Positions 50,663 through 59,995 of a stretch of 64,000 bases of DNA are shown here, piece after piece (the first letter of the stretch is position 1; each line of letters opens with the position of its first letter). The notes under the pieces are model-generated. The model had not been told where the DNA came from and ran no database searches. It saw only the letters and a program-made list of their open reading frames with translations. The stretch is from Trichomonas vaginalis G3 (Eukaryota > Parabasalia > Trichomonadida > Trichomonadidae). Both the position numbers and the translations under genes were made by a program. The stretch lies in NCBI RefSeq assembly GCF_026262505.1, contig NC_067203.1, positions 17,310,392 to 17,374,391 of the forward strand, in the 5' to 3' direction.

Positions 50663-51132
50663 TTGCCCTTGTTTTTTCCTTTTGATCTCATTTTTTGTAA
50701 ACGTACACAAAAAATGGCGATAATGTTAATCTAGTTTTATTATCATAATGGCATATGAATATGAAAAAATATTTTCTTGAAAAAATCCAAGTTTTATGGG
50801 ATGTTGGAAAAATTTCACATTGATTAGAAAAAATAAAAAATCCAATATTGATAATAAAGAACTATTCACTTACAGCAGGCCAGTAATACTCCTGTTGATT
50901 CATAGAGCGTTTGAGAAATGGTTCTGCCATAGATTTACTGATAAAAATTACCAAACTTAATTTTTGACATTTTGACTATTTACATCAGAATTGACAAATT
51001 TTTTCAGAAAAATAATCGGATCTTAAAAATTTTGAATAAATCTATTGCTCAAAACATATTTTAATGTATTTCCATTTTTGTTAAAAACGTGACACCTAGT
51101 GGATCCCAAAATTTTTTGAATTATTTCGAAAA
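50663..51132. other. divergent non-coding spacer
   Basis: Between CDC25 (minus) and ATG3 (plus). Near 51085 there is AAAAACGTGACA, a form of the host promoter motif, ~45 bases before the ATG3 start. Confidence 0.5.
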
Positions 51133-51909
51133 ATGAAGAATCAAATTCACCAGAAATGGATGAGTTTCGTCAATAAATATAACTCAGTTCCACACACATC
51201 TACACTTATAAAGGATGGCAAGCTTACTCCAGAGGAATTCGTTGCTGCAGGCGATTGTTTAATTGCAAATTGCCCAGTATGGAGCTGGTGTTCTGCTCCA
51301 GAAGGTCATGAAGTTGATTATCTTCCAAAAGATAAGCAATATTTAATTAACAGAAGAGTTGTTTGCCAAAAGCGTGCAACTGATTTATCGAAAATGATGC
51401 AAGAAGAAGTTGACATTGGCGATGGTTGGTGTCAGGCTGGTGAAGCTGCAGCTCAAGCGGCTCTCGAAATTAATGATGACGAAGAAGCAGTTGATCTCGA
51501 TGAAATTGATATTGATGAGATAGAGCCAGAAGTTCAAGAAGTCGATGTAATTGACTACAGAACATACGATATTTCAATTTGCTACGATAAATTCTATAAT
51601 GTTGCCCATATTTTCTTATATGGTGTCAACAACGAAGGTGTCCCACTTACATTAGAACAAATGTATCAGGATATCAGCGCTGACTATGCTGATAAAACTG
51701 TTACCTATGAAAATCATCCATTTACAGCAACAAAGAACCTTTCTATTCATCCATGCCAACATGGTCACGTCATGGTTCGTCTTGTTGAGCGTCTTGATCA
51801 CCCAGAGAAGTTCTGCGCACCAATGTACTATTTCATCTTCTTGAAGTTTATTCACACTGTTATCCCTACAATTGATATTAGTACACCAACCCTTGATTTC
51901 GAGGCTTAA
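51133..51909 (+). CDS. ATG3: autophagy E2-like enzyme ATG3 (258 aa)
   Basis: ATG3 transfers ATG8 to phosphatidylethanolamine during autophagosome formation. The N-terminus has LTPEEFVAAGDCLIANCPVW and YLPKDKQYLINRRVVC, both diagnostic of ATG3. An acidic flexible region follows (~115-140), then the E2 core YRTYDISICYDKFYNVAHIFLYG, with catalytic Cys208 in the HPC motif (SIHPCQHG) and the C-terminal YYFIFLKFIHTVIPTIDI. At 258 aa it is shorter than yeast ATG3 (~310), mainly because the flexible loop is reduced. Confidence 0.95.
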   Translation: MKNQIHQKWMSFVNKYNSVPHTSTLIKDGKLTPEEFVAAGDCLIANCPVWSWCSAPEGHEVDYLPKDKQYLINRRVVCQKRATDLSKMMQEEVDIGDGWCQAGEAAAQAALEINDDEEAVDLDEIDIDEIEPEVQEVDVIDYRTYDISICYDKFYNVAHIFLYGVNNEGVPLTLEQMYQDISADYADKTVTYENHPFTATKNLSIHPCQHGHVMVRLVERLDHPEKFCAPMYYFIFLKFIHTVIPTIDISTPTLDFEA

Positions 51910-52227
51910 TTCGTACTAGTATAATTTGATTATTCTTTTGAAAATACTAAGTTTTTAAACAAAATATTTCGATTTTTTAAAAAAGAAAAAGAGATCTTTT
52001 CATTATTTCGTTATTTTATATCCTCTCGAATAGATTCATAATATACATTTTGATATTTTTGATTTCAATATTTTTAAAAATTTAATTTTCTCTTGTTCAT
52101 GAAATTGGTAATCACTAAATGTTCAAATGCTTTATGTGAAATTGATTAAAGTAAGAGAGGAAATTTCTAAAAGAAAAATAATATTCGTTTTCAAAATATT
52201 TTGTAAAAATAATTTTAATATGTCAAT
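51910..52227. other. non-coding spacer
   Basis: AT-rich 3'-3' spacer; nothing recognised. Confidence 0.5.
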
Positions 52228-52674
52228 TTACTCAAGTAAGCATCCATAAACAGTGGCATTTGCAGTGAAAGTTGGTCTTTCGACAGTGTAAGTAACATAG
52301 TTATCATGTTCCATATCCCAGAGACATGCAGAGCCCATGTAGAGGGCCTGGCCAATCTTCTCACTAATTGTAAGCTGAACGACAAATTTGAATCTGCTTT
52401 TAACATTTTCTGGGCACAATACGCCTGGTTGTTCGAGAGCATCCTTGAATTTTGTTGTAAGAGGACGGAGGAAGTTTGTAACATCTCCGAATGATTCGTA
52501 TGTTGGGCCTTTAATGACATCTTTGCCTTTACCCTTATCTTCTGGAAATGTTTCTAACATGAGTTTCTCAATAACACGACGAACTGCAGTAACTGGGAAT
52601 ACTTGAGAGGGAAGAAGATATGTATTTTCTATTGGTGGGGCTGGTGGCTGCTCCTTTGAGTCTTTAGATGCCAT
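52228..52674 (-). CDS. Tctex-type dynein light chain (148 aa)
   Basis: The C-terminal ~110 residues follow the Tctex1 fold, with the signature FKFVVQLTISEKIGQALYMG and CLWDMEHDNYVTYTV, ending in a beta-strand-like TVYGCLLE. Such light chains dimerise on dynein intermediate chains in cytoplasmic, axonemal or intraflagellar dynein. The N-terminus has a short Pro-rich tail, as in the TCTEX1D2/D4 group. The start chosen is ATG 52674 (MASKDSK), because ATAAAAGTGACAA lies ~20 bases upstream. Confidence 0.9.
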   Translation of the reverse strand: MASKDSKEQPPAPPIENTYLLPSQVFPVTAVRRVIEKLMLETFPEDKGKGKDVIKGPTYESFGDVTNFLRPLTTKFKDALEQPGVLCPENVKSRFKFVVQLTISEKIGQALYMGSACLWDMEHDNYVTYTVERPTFTANATVYGCLLE

Positions 52675-53169
52675 TCTGAAAAATAACGGTATAAAAGTGA
52701 CAATAAACATATTGATTGAAATGGAAAGATCTTTAAATCAATAAAAGTTATCCACATCTTTGAGAAATAGTAGGAAAAGCTTTAAACGGTTTACTTTTAT
52801 TAAAGTTTTAGTTTATTTGCATTGTTCACTGAAATCACATGTTGACAATGGTTGGAATAGTACGTAGCAATTCATCTGATAAAATGTTATATAGCCTTTG
52901 ATAGAAGGTCGGTTCCCACCTGGTTTAACATGAAATGTTACTTTAGAAAGTGAAAAGATTATAAAATTTTGGAAAATAACCCCCACCCCCTCATTGGAGT
53001 TGTAATTATCAATATATCACTCCATCAAAGCAGTTATCCCAATTGGAATACTAAGAGTGCATGAAGAATAAAAAATATTATTTTCAATTTTTTACATATT
53101 TCTCAATTTCTTCTTTCCGATACAAGATATAAATAATTTATTGACTAATAATGAATTTTATTTTTATGG
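52675..53169. other. non-coding spacer
   Basis: AT-rich, with a C-rich patch (CCCCCACCCCC) near 52982. No gene is seen. Confidence 0.5.
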
Positions 53170-53500
53170 TTAAAAATTTATCATTCCAAAAAAATTCTCC
53201 AAGTTTCGGTTTAATTGTGCAAGATTTATATATATATAAATATACAATTATTTTCAAGTGCACCAGAAATTGGTATACAACCATATTTATCTTTTGCATT
53301 GATATCAGCATCATGAGAAATAAGAAATTCGGCTATTTGTATAGAAAAATTTAAATCTATGTTATGAAGAGGAGTCATGTCATTTTCATCTTTTGTATTA
53401 ACATCCTCATCATGTGAAATAAGAAGTTCGACTATTTTTTTACTATTATTTTTAACAGCACTGTGAAGAGGCGTTTTAACGTCCCTATCTTTTGCGATTT
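53170..53500 (-). pseudogene. ankyrin-repeat gene fragment
   Basis: About 110 open codons without an ATG encode roughly three ankyrin repeats (KTPLHSAVKNNSKKIVELL, MTPLHNIDLNF, YGCIPISGALENN) ending at TAA 53170-53172. No N-terminal family region is present. It lies in opposite orientation, ~280 bp from the start of the ankyrin gene at 53782, and looks like the remaining tail of a deleted paralogue. Confidence 0.75.
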
Positions 53501-53781
53501 ACATGCTAAATGTATCATATGTCTACCACAGAAATTAGTTCTCTCATGAAATTCATTGTTTCTGAGAATACGGATCATTCTAGAGTGGCAAACTGAAGTT
53601 ATCGGTATTCTATATACTCAGAATATGATTCAGAAAAAGTTCAGAGTGAATTTTGCGTAAAGTTTGCCAATCTCAAAAGGGAAATTTAATTTTTCATGTT
53701 TTTGCATATTATACAATACAAATGGAATAACCTAAAAATTTTTCAACACAAAATTGGAAGTCAAAAAATTCTTTCAATCAA

Positions 53782-55981
53782 ATGAGTGAAAAATATGAAG
53801 ACTTCATTACAACTTATGAGGAGCTTTTTCATCTAAAATCAAATGAACCCATTATTGATACTTTAAACTTGATCAGGAACATATTAATTTCAAAGTATAA
53901 AAGATCGATTCATCAAATAATTGGATGCATTTTCCAGGCTATGCAAAGAAATCCACATTCAATAAGAAATTATGTTGAAATTCTCAACCTGCTGTCCAGT
54001 CTTTATCCAATATCTTTTCAATTCATAGAAGAGAAAACTAAAAATTTGAAAACATTCTTGAGTTGCAATAATAACAATGGTCAATGTCATTTCGAAAATA
54101 AAGTTATTCCTGTGTTACATGATGAAATTTATTCTATAATTTTTAATGATCAAATTGACGATTTCAGAAACTATATTGTAACAAACAATCTGCCTAGATA
54201 TGTATTGGATCGTTTTTACAATGATATTTTCACTTTACTTGAAGCATGTGCTTACTATGGATCTGTAAATATATTTTATTTCCTTCTTTCAAATAATTCA
54301 TGTGAAATAACAGGAAAATTTTTATCAAATGCGATAATTGGTGGAAATACTGACATCATCAATGAATGTTTAAAGATTCATAATCCGGATAGGATCTGCT
54401 TTTTAAATGCAATCAAATCACACAACAATAAATTCCTTGAATATATTTTTGAGAATGAATTAATAGATTTGGATCAACATGATTTGGAAATGATTGAAAT
54501 AAATGAAATAATTTCTTCGCAAAATTTAAAAGCTGTATTTCTTCTATACCAGGCAAAATGGAATGTAATTCCATGGTGTTCTGCATTCCCTCAAACTATT
54601 GAAATATTCAAAACTGAAAACATTGATTTAAATATGCTTGACGATGATTGTAAGAATCTTCTTCATTATGCATCTTGCTACAATAACATTGATTTATGTG
54701 AATTTTTATTAAGTTCTTCACAAGCTTATCATAGGCCTGTTAATGCTTTTGATATAAAAAACCAGACAGCTCTCCATTATGCTGCATTAAATGATTCTGC
54801 AGAAGTTGCAAAAATTTTGATTTCAAATGGTGCATATATTAATAGAGTTAATAATGAGGCTCAATCCCCTCTTGATATTGCAAGAAAAATGGACTTTCAT
54901 AATGTTATTAAAATACTTATTGAAAATGATGCAGATAAAAATACGCAGAAAAAACCCTCTAAGCATATTAAATTGATTATTCCAAACGTTAATTATATTT
55001 CATATACAGACCCCTTTAATTATTATAAGAAGAACTTTGCCAATAAAAATAAAAGGAAAACAGGTTTTCATGTAGCAGCTGAGTCAAATGATAGAATTGT
55101 TAAGGAAACTTCTTGAAAATAATGTAGATATTTATGAAAAAGATACTAATGGAAAAACAGCTCTTCACTATGCTGCTCAAAATAAGTGTAAGGAAGCTGT
55201 TGAAATTTTTATTCAATATGGCGCATATTTGAACTCTTGTGATATTTATAAGCAAACTGCTCTTCATTATGCAGTAGGGAGAAATTGTAAAGAAATTGTT
55301 GAACTTCTCGTTTCTAATGGTGCTGATATAAATGCAAAAAATGTTAATGGGCACACGGCTTTATATTATATTGTTAGTAATGATAGCAAAGAAATTGCAG
55401 AATATCTAATTGCCCATGGCATTTCAATCAACTCACAAGATTGTAATGGGAACACTGCACTACATTATGCAGTGCAAAGTTGCAACCGAGATATTGTTGA
55501 TGTACTTTTGGAACATGGTGCATATGTTAATTTAAAAAATAATAATGGATGTTCTGCAATGTTTTATACAGGTGATAAAGAGATAATGAAACTTCTTATT
55601 ACATATGGTGCATTCATGAATCTAAAAGATAACAAAGGATTGCTTCCCATTCATTATGCATTTTATTCTAACAATATTAAAGCAGTTAAAGGATTTATCA
55701 AGAATGGGGCAACTATCAATGAAGTCGATATATATGGGCAAACTTTACTTTTCTCTGCAGTATATCGAAATTTCTTTGATATGGTGAAACTTCTAATTAA
55801 AAACGGTATATCTATCAATGCTGAAGATAAAGAAGGACTGACTATTCTTGATTATGCAATATGTGAAGATTCAATGAATGAAATGGTAAGACTTCTTATA
55901 AGTTTTGATGCAATAGGAAGTTCAAATGGACGTTATCCGAACAAGTTACTATTTAATTGTTCTAATCGAAATTATAAATAA
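53782..55981 (+). pseudogene. long DUF3447/ankyrin gene with one frameshift
   Basis: ATG 53782 opens a frame of 444 codons that stops at 55116; a second frame, 55088-55981, carries on with the same repeat family. Residues ~1-90 are the helical family N-terminus, ~120-330 the DUF3447-like region, then ankyrin repeats (QTALHYAALND, and after the shift KTALHYAAQNK, QTALHYAVGRN, NTALHYAVQSC). A one-base insertion around 55105 explains the shift, in the middle of a repeat. Without it the protein would be ~730 residues. Either an assembly error or a recent loss is possible. No other break is seen. Confidence 0.8.
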
Positions 55982-56060
55982 AGAAATATATATAGTAAAA
56001 ATACAAATATATTTATCTAGTTCTTTATATTAAATTTTTAACAAAAAAAAAACAAAGATT

Positions 56061-57353
56061 CTAAAAGTCATCTGAATCAATATCAGATAAATCTGGAGTT
56101 TGTAAAGCAGCATAGAGAGTAGATGAGGATTGAGCTAGTTGTTCATTTTCGCAACTCATATAATCGATAATTAGACTCATTCCTCCTGAATCTTCAAGAC
56201 TTTGGTTAATATCATTTATTATTTCTTCATTTTGAGTGTTAGCCATCTTCTCAAGTGTTTTCATTATCAAAATTTGAAGATTGAAATCATCAATGGCCAT
56301 AGATTCTGCTAATTCGCAAATAATCTCAGGATTTACAAAATCAACTTCGCTGTTAGGAATTGAATAAAGAAATGCTGATACAAATCTGATACACTCTGTT
56401 TTTTCTTTAATTGATACAATGTTGGAAAGATTTTCAGAAATTAACTTATAAATATTGTTTTCGATTAAAAGATGTATACCTTTATCTCCAAAACTAAATA
56501 TAATCTCGGTTAGAATGGAAACTGCTGCTGTTCTAATTTGGATATCTTCATTTGACAAAAAATTAAAAATAATTGAAAAATCAAAGTCAAAACCTTCTTT
56601 AGAGCATTTGATAACTCCTCTGAGAGTAATTAAACCATCAATTATGAGTTGATTTTCGTTTGTATTAATTTGATCGAGAATACTTGTAATAACTACGTCA
56701 AATCCAATTTTTGATAGTGAAACGGGCATAACAACAGAGATTCTAGTTATAAGAAATGATCGATCTGGAGATGGTTCTAAATTTGGTATAATTTCGGCAA
56801 TTTTATTTGAAAAAAGTTCTGATGTTGGATAGTTAAATATTGATGAAACAAATAAGAAAGCTTCATGTAATATTTCTGGATTTGAATACTGATGTAAAAG
56901 TGATGAGGCAATATCAGCATATTTAAGAGTGTATAGTATGCATTGCTGATAATCTTGAGACTTACTTGATGCTAACTGATAAAATCGGAAAATTTTAATT
57001 TCAAATTCGTTGTCAAAGTCAGGAAATTGATTTCCAAGTGCTCCTATAATTGTTTTAATACTTTTCCCGCTAAAATCATGTGCATTTATGATTGTTTCAA
57101 GACATTGGAACGCCAAATTTCGAATTTGAGCTGGTGCTGAAGGAAAACTACTTTCTATTATCACATCTAATATACGAAATTCATCAAATGGTGGCGTGAT
57201 TTTAAAATTCTTGGAATTGATTATTGTTAATAATTCATTAAAAAGAGAACCAGCAATGTTTTCATTGCTTTCTAATAAAGATTGTGAAAATACTTTATAA
57301 AACTGCATTGCTTCTCCTTCATTAAATACTCTGTGAGAATCATCATTCAACAT
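56061..57353 (-). CDS. ARM-type helical-repeat protein, paralogue 3 (~430 aa)
   Basis: A helical-repeat protein of the same family as 29670-31061 and 46223-47605. Repeats run from residue ~20 to the C-terminus, which ends in an acidic tail (SDIDSDDF). The first in-frame ATG is 57353 (MLNDDSHRVF); the frame is open for 13 further codons upstream but without ATG, so the N-terminus is shorter than in the paralogues by roughly a repeat. Confidence 0.78.
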   Translation of the reverse strand: MLNDDSHRVFNEGEAMQFYKVFSQSLLESNENIAGSLFNELLTIINSKNFKITPPFDEFRILDVIIESSFPSAPAQIRNLAFQCLETIINAHDFSGKSIKTIIGALGNQFPDFDNEFEIKIFRFYQLASSKSQDYQQCILYTLKYADIASSLLHQYSNPEILHEAFLFVSSIFNYPTSELFSNKIAEIIPNLEPSPDRSFLITRISVVMPVSLSKIGFDVVITSILDQINTNENQLIIDGLITLRGVIKCSKEGFDFDFSIIFNFLSNEDIQIRTAAVSILTEIIFSFGDKGIHLLIENNIYKLISENLSNIVSIKEKTECIRFVSAFLYSIPNSEVDFVNPEIICELAESMAIDDFNLQILIMKTLEKMANTQNEEIINDINQSLEDSGGMSLIIDYMSCENEQLAQSSSTLYAALQTPDLSDIDSDDF

Positions 57354-58149
57354 TACTAGTAATGATAGACTGTCTGCCAATATAACACACACAATATATA
57401 TATATAGTAAAACTCACATTCTAATTCTGAAGATTATCTGAAGCAATTGCGAAAAATTATTTATTGGAAATATATGTAATTTATTTTCTAAGCATTTAAT
57501 CATTATAGCACCCTTTGATAATTCGTAACCTTCTAACAAAATAATTTGTAACCTTCTAATAAAAAAATGTCAAATTACTTTGACTCGAACCTACGGCCTT
57601 CTGACATTCTCTCAATTTTTTTAACATTTCTAAATTTACATCAAACAGTCAGTTCAAAAGTTGATATTTTCTGCCGATACAAGGTTATTTTAAACCAGTA
57701 AGTTGTATCGAATGGGCTTATTAAAATTTTTTACTATTAAAACAAGGATTTGTTGATTTTGTGTGGACTTGTCAGAAAGTGGTAATTGCACCCTTAACAT
57801 TTAGATTCCACGTTTTTAAGGAGTGTGAATCCTTAGCAAATTTATCTTAGCCTTCAGAGGCTCTGAACAAATGATAACACGATGCAAAAACAGAAGAAAA
57901 TGGAATCTACTTTTCATTAAAATTGAAATAATTTCAATTAATCATGCATATATATGGCACAAAACTTGGAAGCAATCGAGAGGTTTAAACTAGTGTTGGA
58001 CCCCATAAAATAATAATGGTACAATTTTTATAGACCCCGCAGAAAATATTGGAACAATCAATCGCAATTTTATCAATTAGAAAAAGGAAGTTATGAGAAG
58101 TTTAAAAAAAAACATCAAAATGTAATAAATTTTAGTTATGAAATTAAAT
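57354..58149. other. non-coding spacer with transposon traces
   Basis: On the minus strand there is a B-box-like GGTTCGAGTC near 57590. TGCACCCTTAA at 57787-57797 equals the end of the TTAA-flanked elements, suggesting a decayed remnant. No gene is seen. Confidence 0.4.
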
Positions 58150-58392
58150 TTAGCCACCAACGAGATTAGGTGTAATGTGAATACTATCACCTGGCTGAAC
58201 TTTGGATGATTCAATTGTGCTATCTGGGGCAAGTACTTGACCATTAAACAAAAGCATCTGGTTTTCAACTGGGTAACCTGTCTTCTCTTCAAGTTCTTCC
58301 ATCAATTCGCGAATTGTCTCATCATCCCTGACTCGGATGTCGCTTGTTTCACCATTGACAAGGATGTAGCGAATAGTAAACTGTCCACACAT
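58150..58392 (-). CDS. ubiquitin-like protein ending in Gly-Gly (80 aa)
   Basis: Its 80 residues cover one ubiquitin fold: beta-hairpin QFTIRYILVNGETSDIRVRDD, helix TIRELMEELEEKTG, then PVENQMLLFNGQVLAPDSTI and VQPGDSIHITPNLVGG. It aligns to ubiquitin end to end but is highly diverged. The C-terminus is exactly Gly-Gly with no tail, so it would not need protease maturation. It has few lysines. That makes it a possible conjugated modifier rather than a ubiquitin-like domain of a larger protein. The ATG at 58392 is the first in frame. Confidence 0.8.
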   Translation of the reverse strand: MCGQFTIRYILVNGETSDIRVRDDETIRELMEELEEKTGYPVENQMLLFNGQVLAPDSTIESSKVQPGDSIHITPNLVGG

Positions 58393-58571
58393 GAAAATGA
58401 TTTTTAAACAACTGATTTTCCAAAACAAATTTCATGTCACTTGAGAACAAGGAAAATTTTATAATTTTTACTTATTTAAGTTTGATAAATCAATTATGTT
58501 ATCTAATACATATTTAAAAAAATTTGAATGGTTTCAAAATTCCAAAAAAAATGGAAGTAGTAGGATATGAT

Positions 58572-58710
58572 GGGTTTTGTGACTTTTTTTGTAAACGTAA
58601 GAATTCATACAATATCGAGCGATTTTGTATCATTTTTTTTAACATATGAAGTAAAAAATGTATGATTCTTACGGTTTTTATTTTGTTTTTGAATAAATCA
58701 AGATTTAAAA
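58572..58710. repeat. Maverick terminal sequence, copy 2
   Basis: Matches 9212-9349 in inverted orientation, beginning GGGTTTTGTGAC. It marks the left end of copy 2. Confidence 0.75.
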
Positions 58711-58842
58711 AATGTTCAAAATTGTAAGACATTTACACTCAGCCCATACATAATGAAATAAAAAATAAAAATATATTTATAAAACCATTAAAAAATTAAA
58801 ACTTAGTTATGTTTATTATTTTATTTTTTTATTTTGTATGAA

Positions 58843-59946
58843 ATGAGTGTCAAGACTAACGACGTTAAAAAATTAGGATTCACAAACAGGGAAATAAAGG
58901 ATATATTAGAGGAGGCGGGTTATGAGGTTGATAAATATTATTTAAGAAATTGTCAAAAATTCGCGGAGTTTTTAAATGAGTTTGATTATGATGGAAAAAT
59001 GAATAAAGATGATGTTATAAATTTCTTATATCCCACATCTAAAAAAGAAGAAAAACCTAAAGAACCTGATGTTTTCCCTGAATATTATGAAGAACGAATT
59101 AAAGATGATGAATATTATAACGATGAGATTGAGAAATTGGAACAATTAAGAAATGAAATAGATGAAAGAATTAGTGAATTGAGAAATGCTGAGAATGAAG
59201 TAGAGGGTTTAATGAATATCCCAGCTTCAGAATCAGAAGTTCAAAAATCACATGAGGAAAGATATAAAAATTACTTTTTGGAATCTACTAAAAATTTATT
59301 AGATGGTGATATTGACGAAACACTTTCAGAAGAAGGTACTAAATTTATTCATAAACATAAGTTACAATTTATTGATAATGAAGAATACCCTTGTATCTTA
59401 CTTTCACCCCCTCTCGATTCTGAAAAATTCAAAAAAGCACTGAAAAATGTAACATATGCAACTAATACGATTAAGAAAGAAGACCATGATATTTACACAA
59501 ATTATTATTTAAATAAATGTACAGGTGTTGATAAAGTTTTTGATTTGTTAGATAAAATATCAAAAGAAACCATTGGAACATATAAAATTTTATGTGATTG
59601 CGGTTTCATTATTGAAGATACCAATAATGTTTCATATGAAAGAACAGCACCGAAGGAAGACGAAGTTGAAAGGTCTATACCATTCGTTATTAAGAACATA
59701 AAAGATATGAAAACGTATAAGCATTATATTTATTCATTTATTTCAGAAAAAATGGAAGCAACACATAAATCATCTTCTCATCATTTCATAGCTATTCATA
59801 CATTCCTTTTCAAAGTTGTGAAATTAAATAAGACAGGAATTAGATTTAATGTATCAGGGTACACATTCTTGAGTAAATTAAAATGTATTCGTCACGTCGC
59901 AGATGATAAAAATTTATGTGTTCTTAATTCATTTTATGGGCTTTAA
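58843..59946 (+). CDS. Maverick terminal coiled-coil protein (367 aa)
   Basis: The first gene of the element, starting at ATG 58843 after an AT-rich box. Residues ~85-140 are a Glu/Lys-rich coiled coil (NDEIEKLEQLRNEIDERI); the remainder is globular with a Cys-x-Cys pair and no recognised domain. It is conserved with copy 1 except for the first ~85 residues. Its place next to the polymerase gene would suit a replication accessory or terminal protein, but nothing in the sequence proves that. Confidence 0.75.
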   Translation: MSVKTNDVKKLGFTNREIKDILEEAGYEVDKYYLRNCQKFAEFLNEFDYDGKMNKDDVINFLYPTSKKEEKPKEPDVFPEYYEERIKDDEYYNDEIEKLEQLRNEIDERISELRNAENEVEGLMNIPASESEVQKSHEERYKNYFLESTKNLLDGDIDETLSEEGTKFIHKHKLQFIDNEEYPCILLSPPLDSEKFKKALKNVTYATNTIKKEDHDIYTNYYLNKCTGVDKVFDLLDKISKETIGTYKILCDCGFIIEDTNNVSYERTAPKEDEVERSIPFVIKNIKDMKTYKHYIYSFISEKMEATHKSSSHHFIAIHTFLFKVVKLNKTGIRFNVSGYTFLSKLKCIRHVADDKNLCVLNSFYGL

Positions 59947-59954
59947 AAAATAAA

Positions 59955-59995
59955 CTTTATTTTTATTTATTTTTTTAATTTTTTTTCTTACATAA
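59955..59995 (+). promoter_or_regulatory. Maverick gene-start box before the polymerase
   Basis: An A/T-only tract rich in TTTATTTTTAT-like words ends in CATAAATG at the start codon. Closely similar tracts precede 58843 and 63506, and in copy 1 the genes starting at 2037, 2409, 4351, 7930 and 9141. Confidence 0.5.

Noticed and set aside
50663-50710. Upstream extension of CDC25 by 16 codons
   Set aside because: It begins with TTG and has no ATG; the first ATG at 50662 already precedes the whole domain.
53151-53354. 67-codon plus-strand frame
   Set aside because: Antisense shadow of the ankyrin fragment read on the minus strand.
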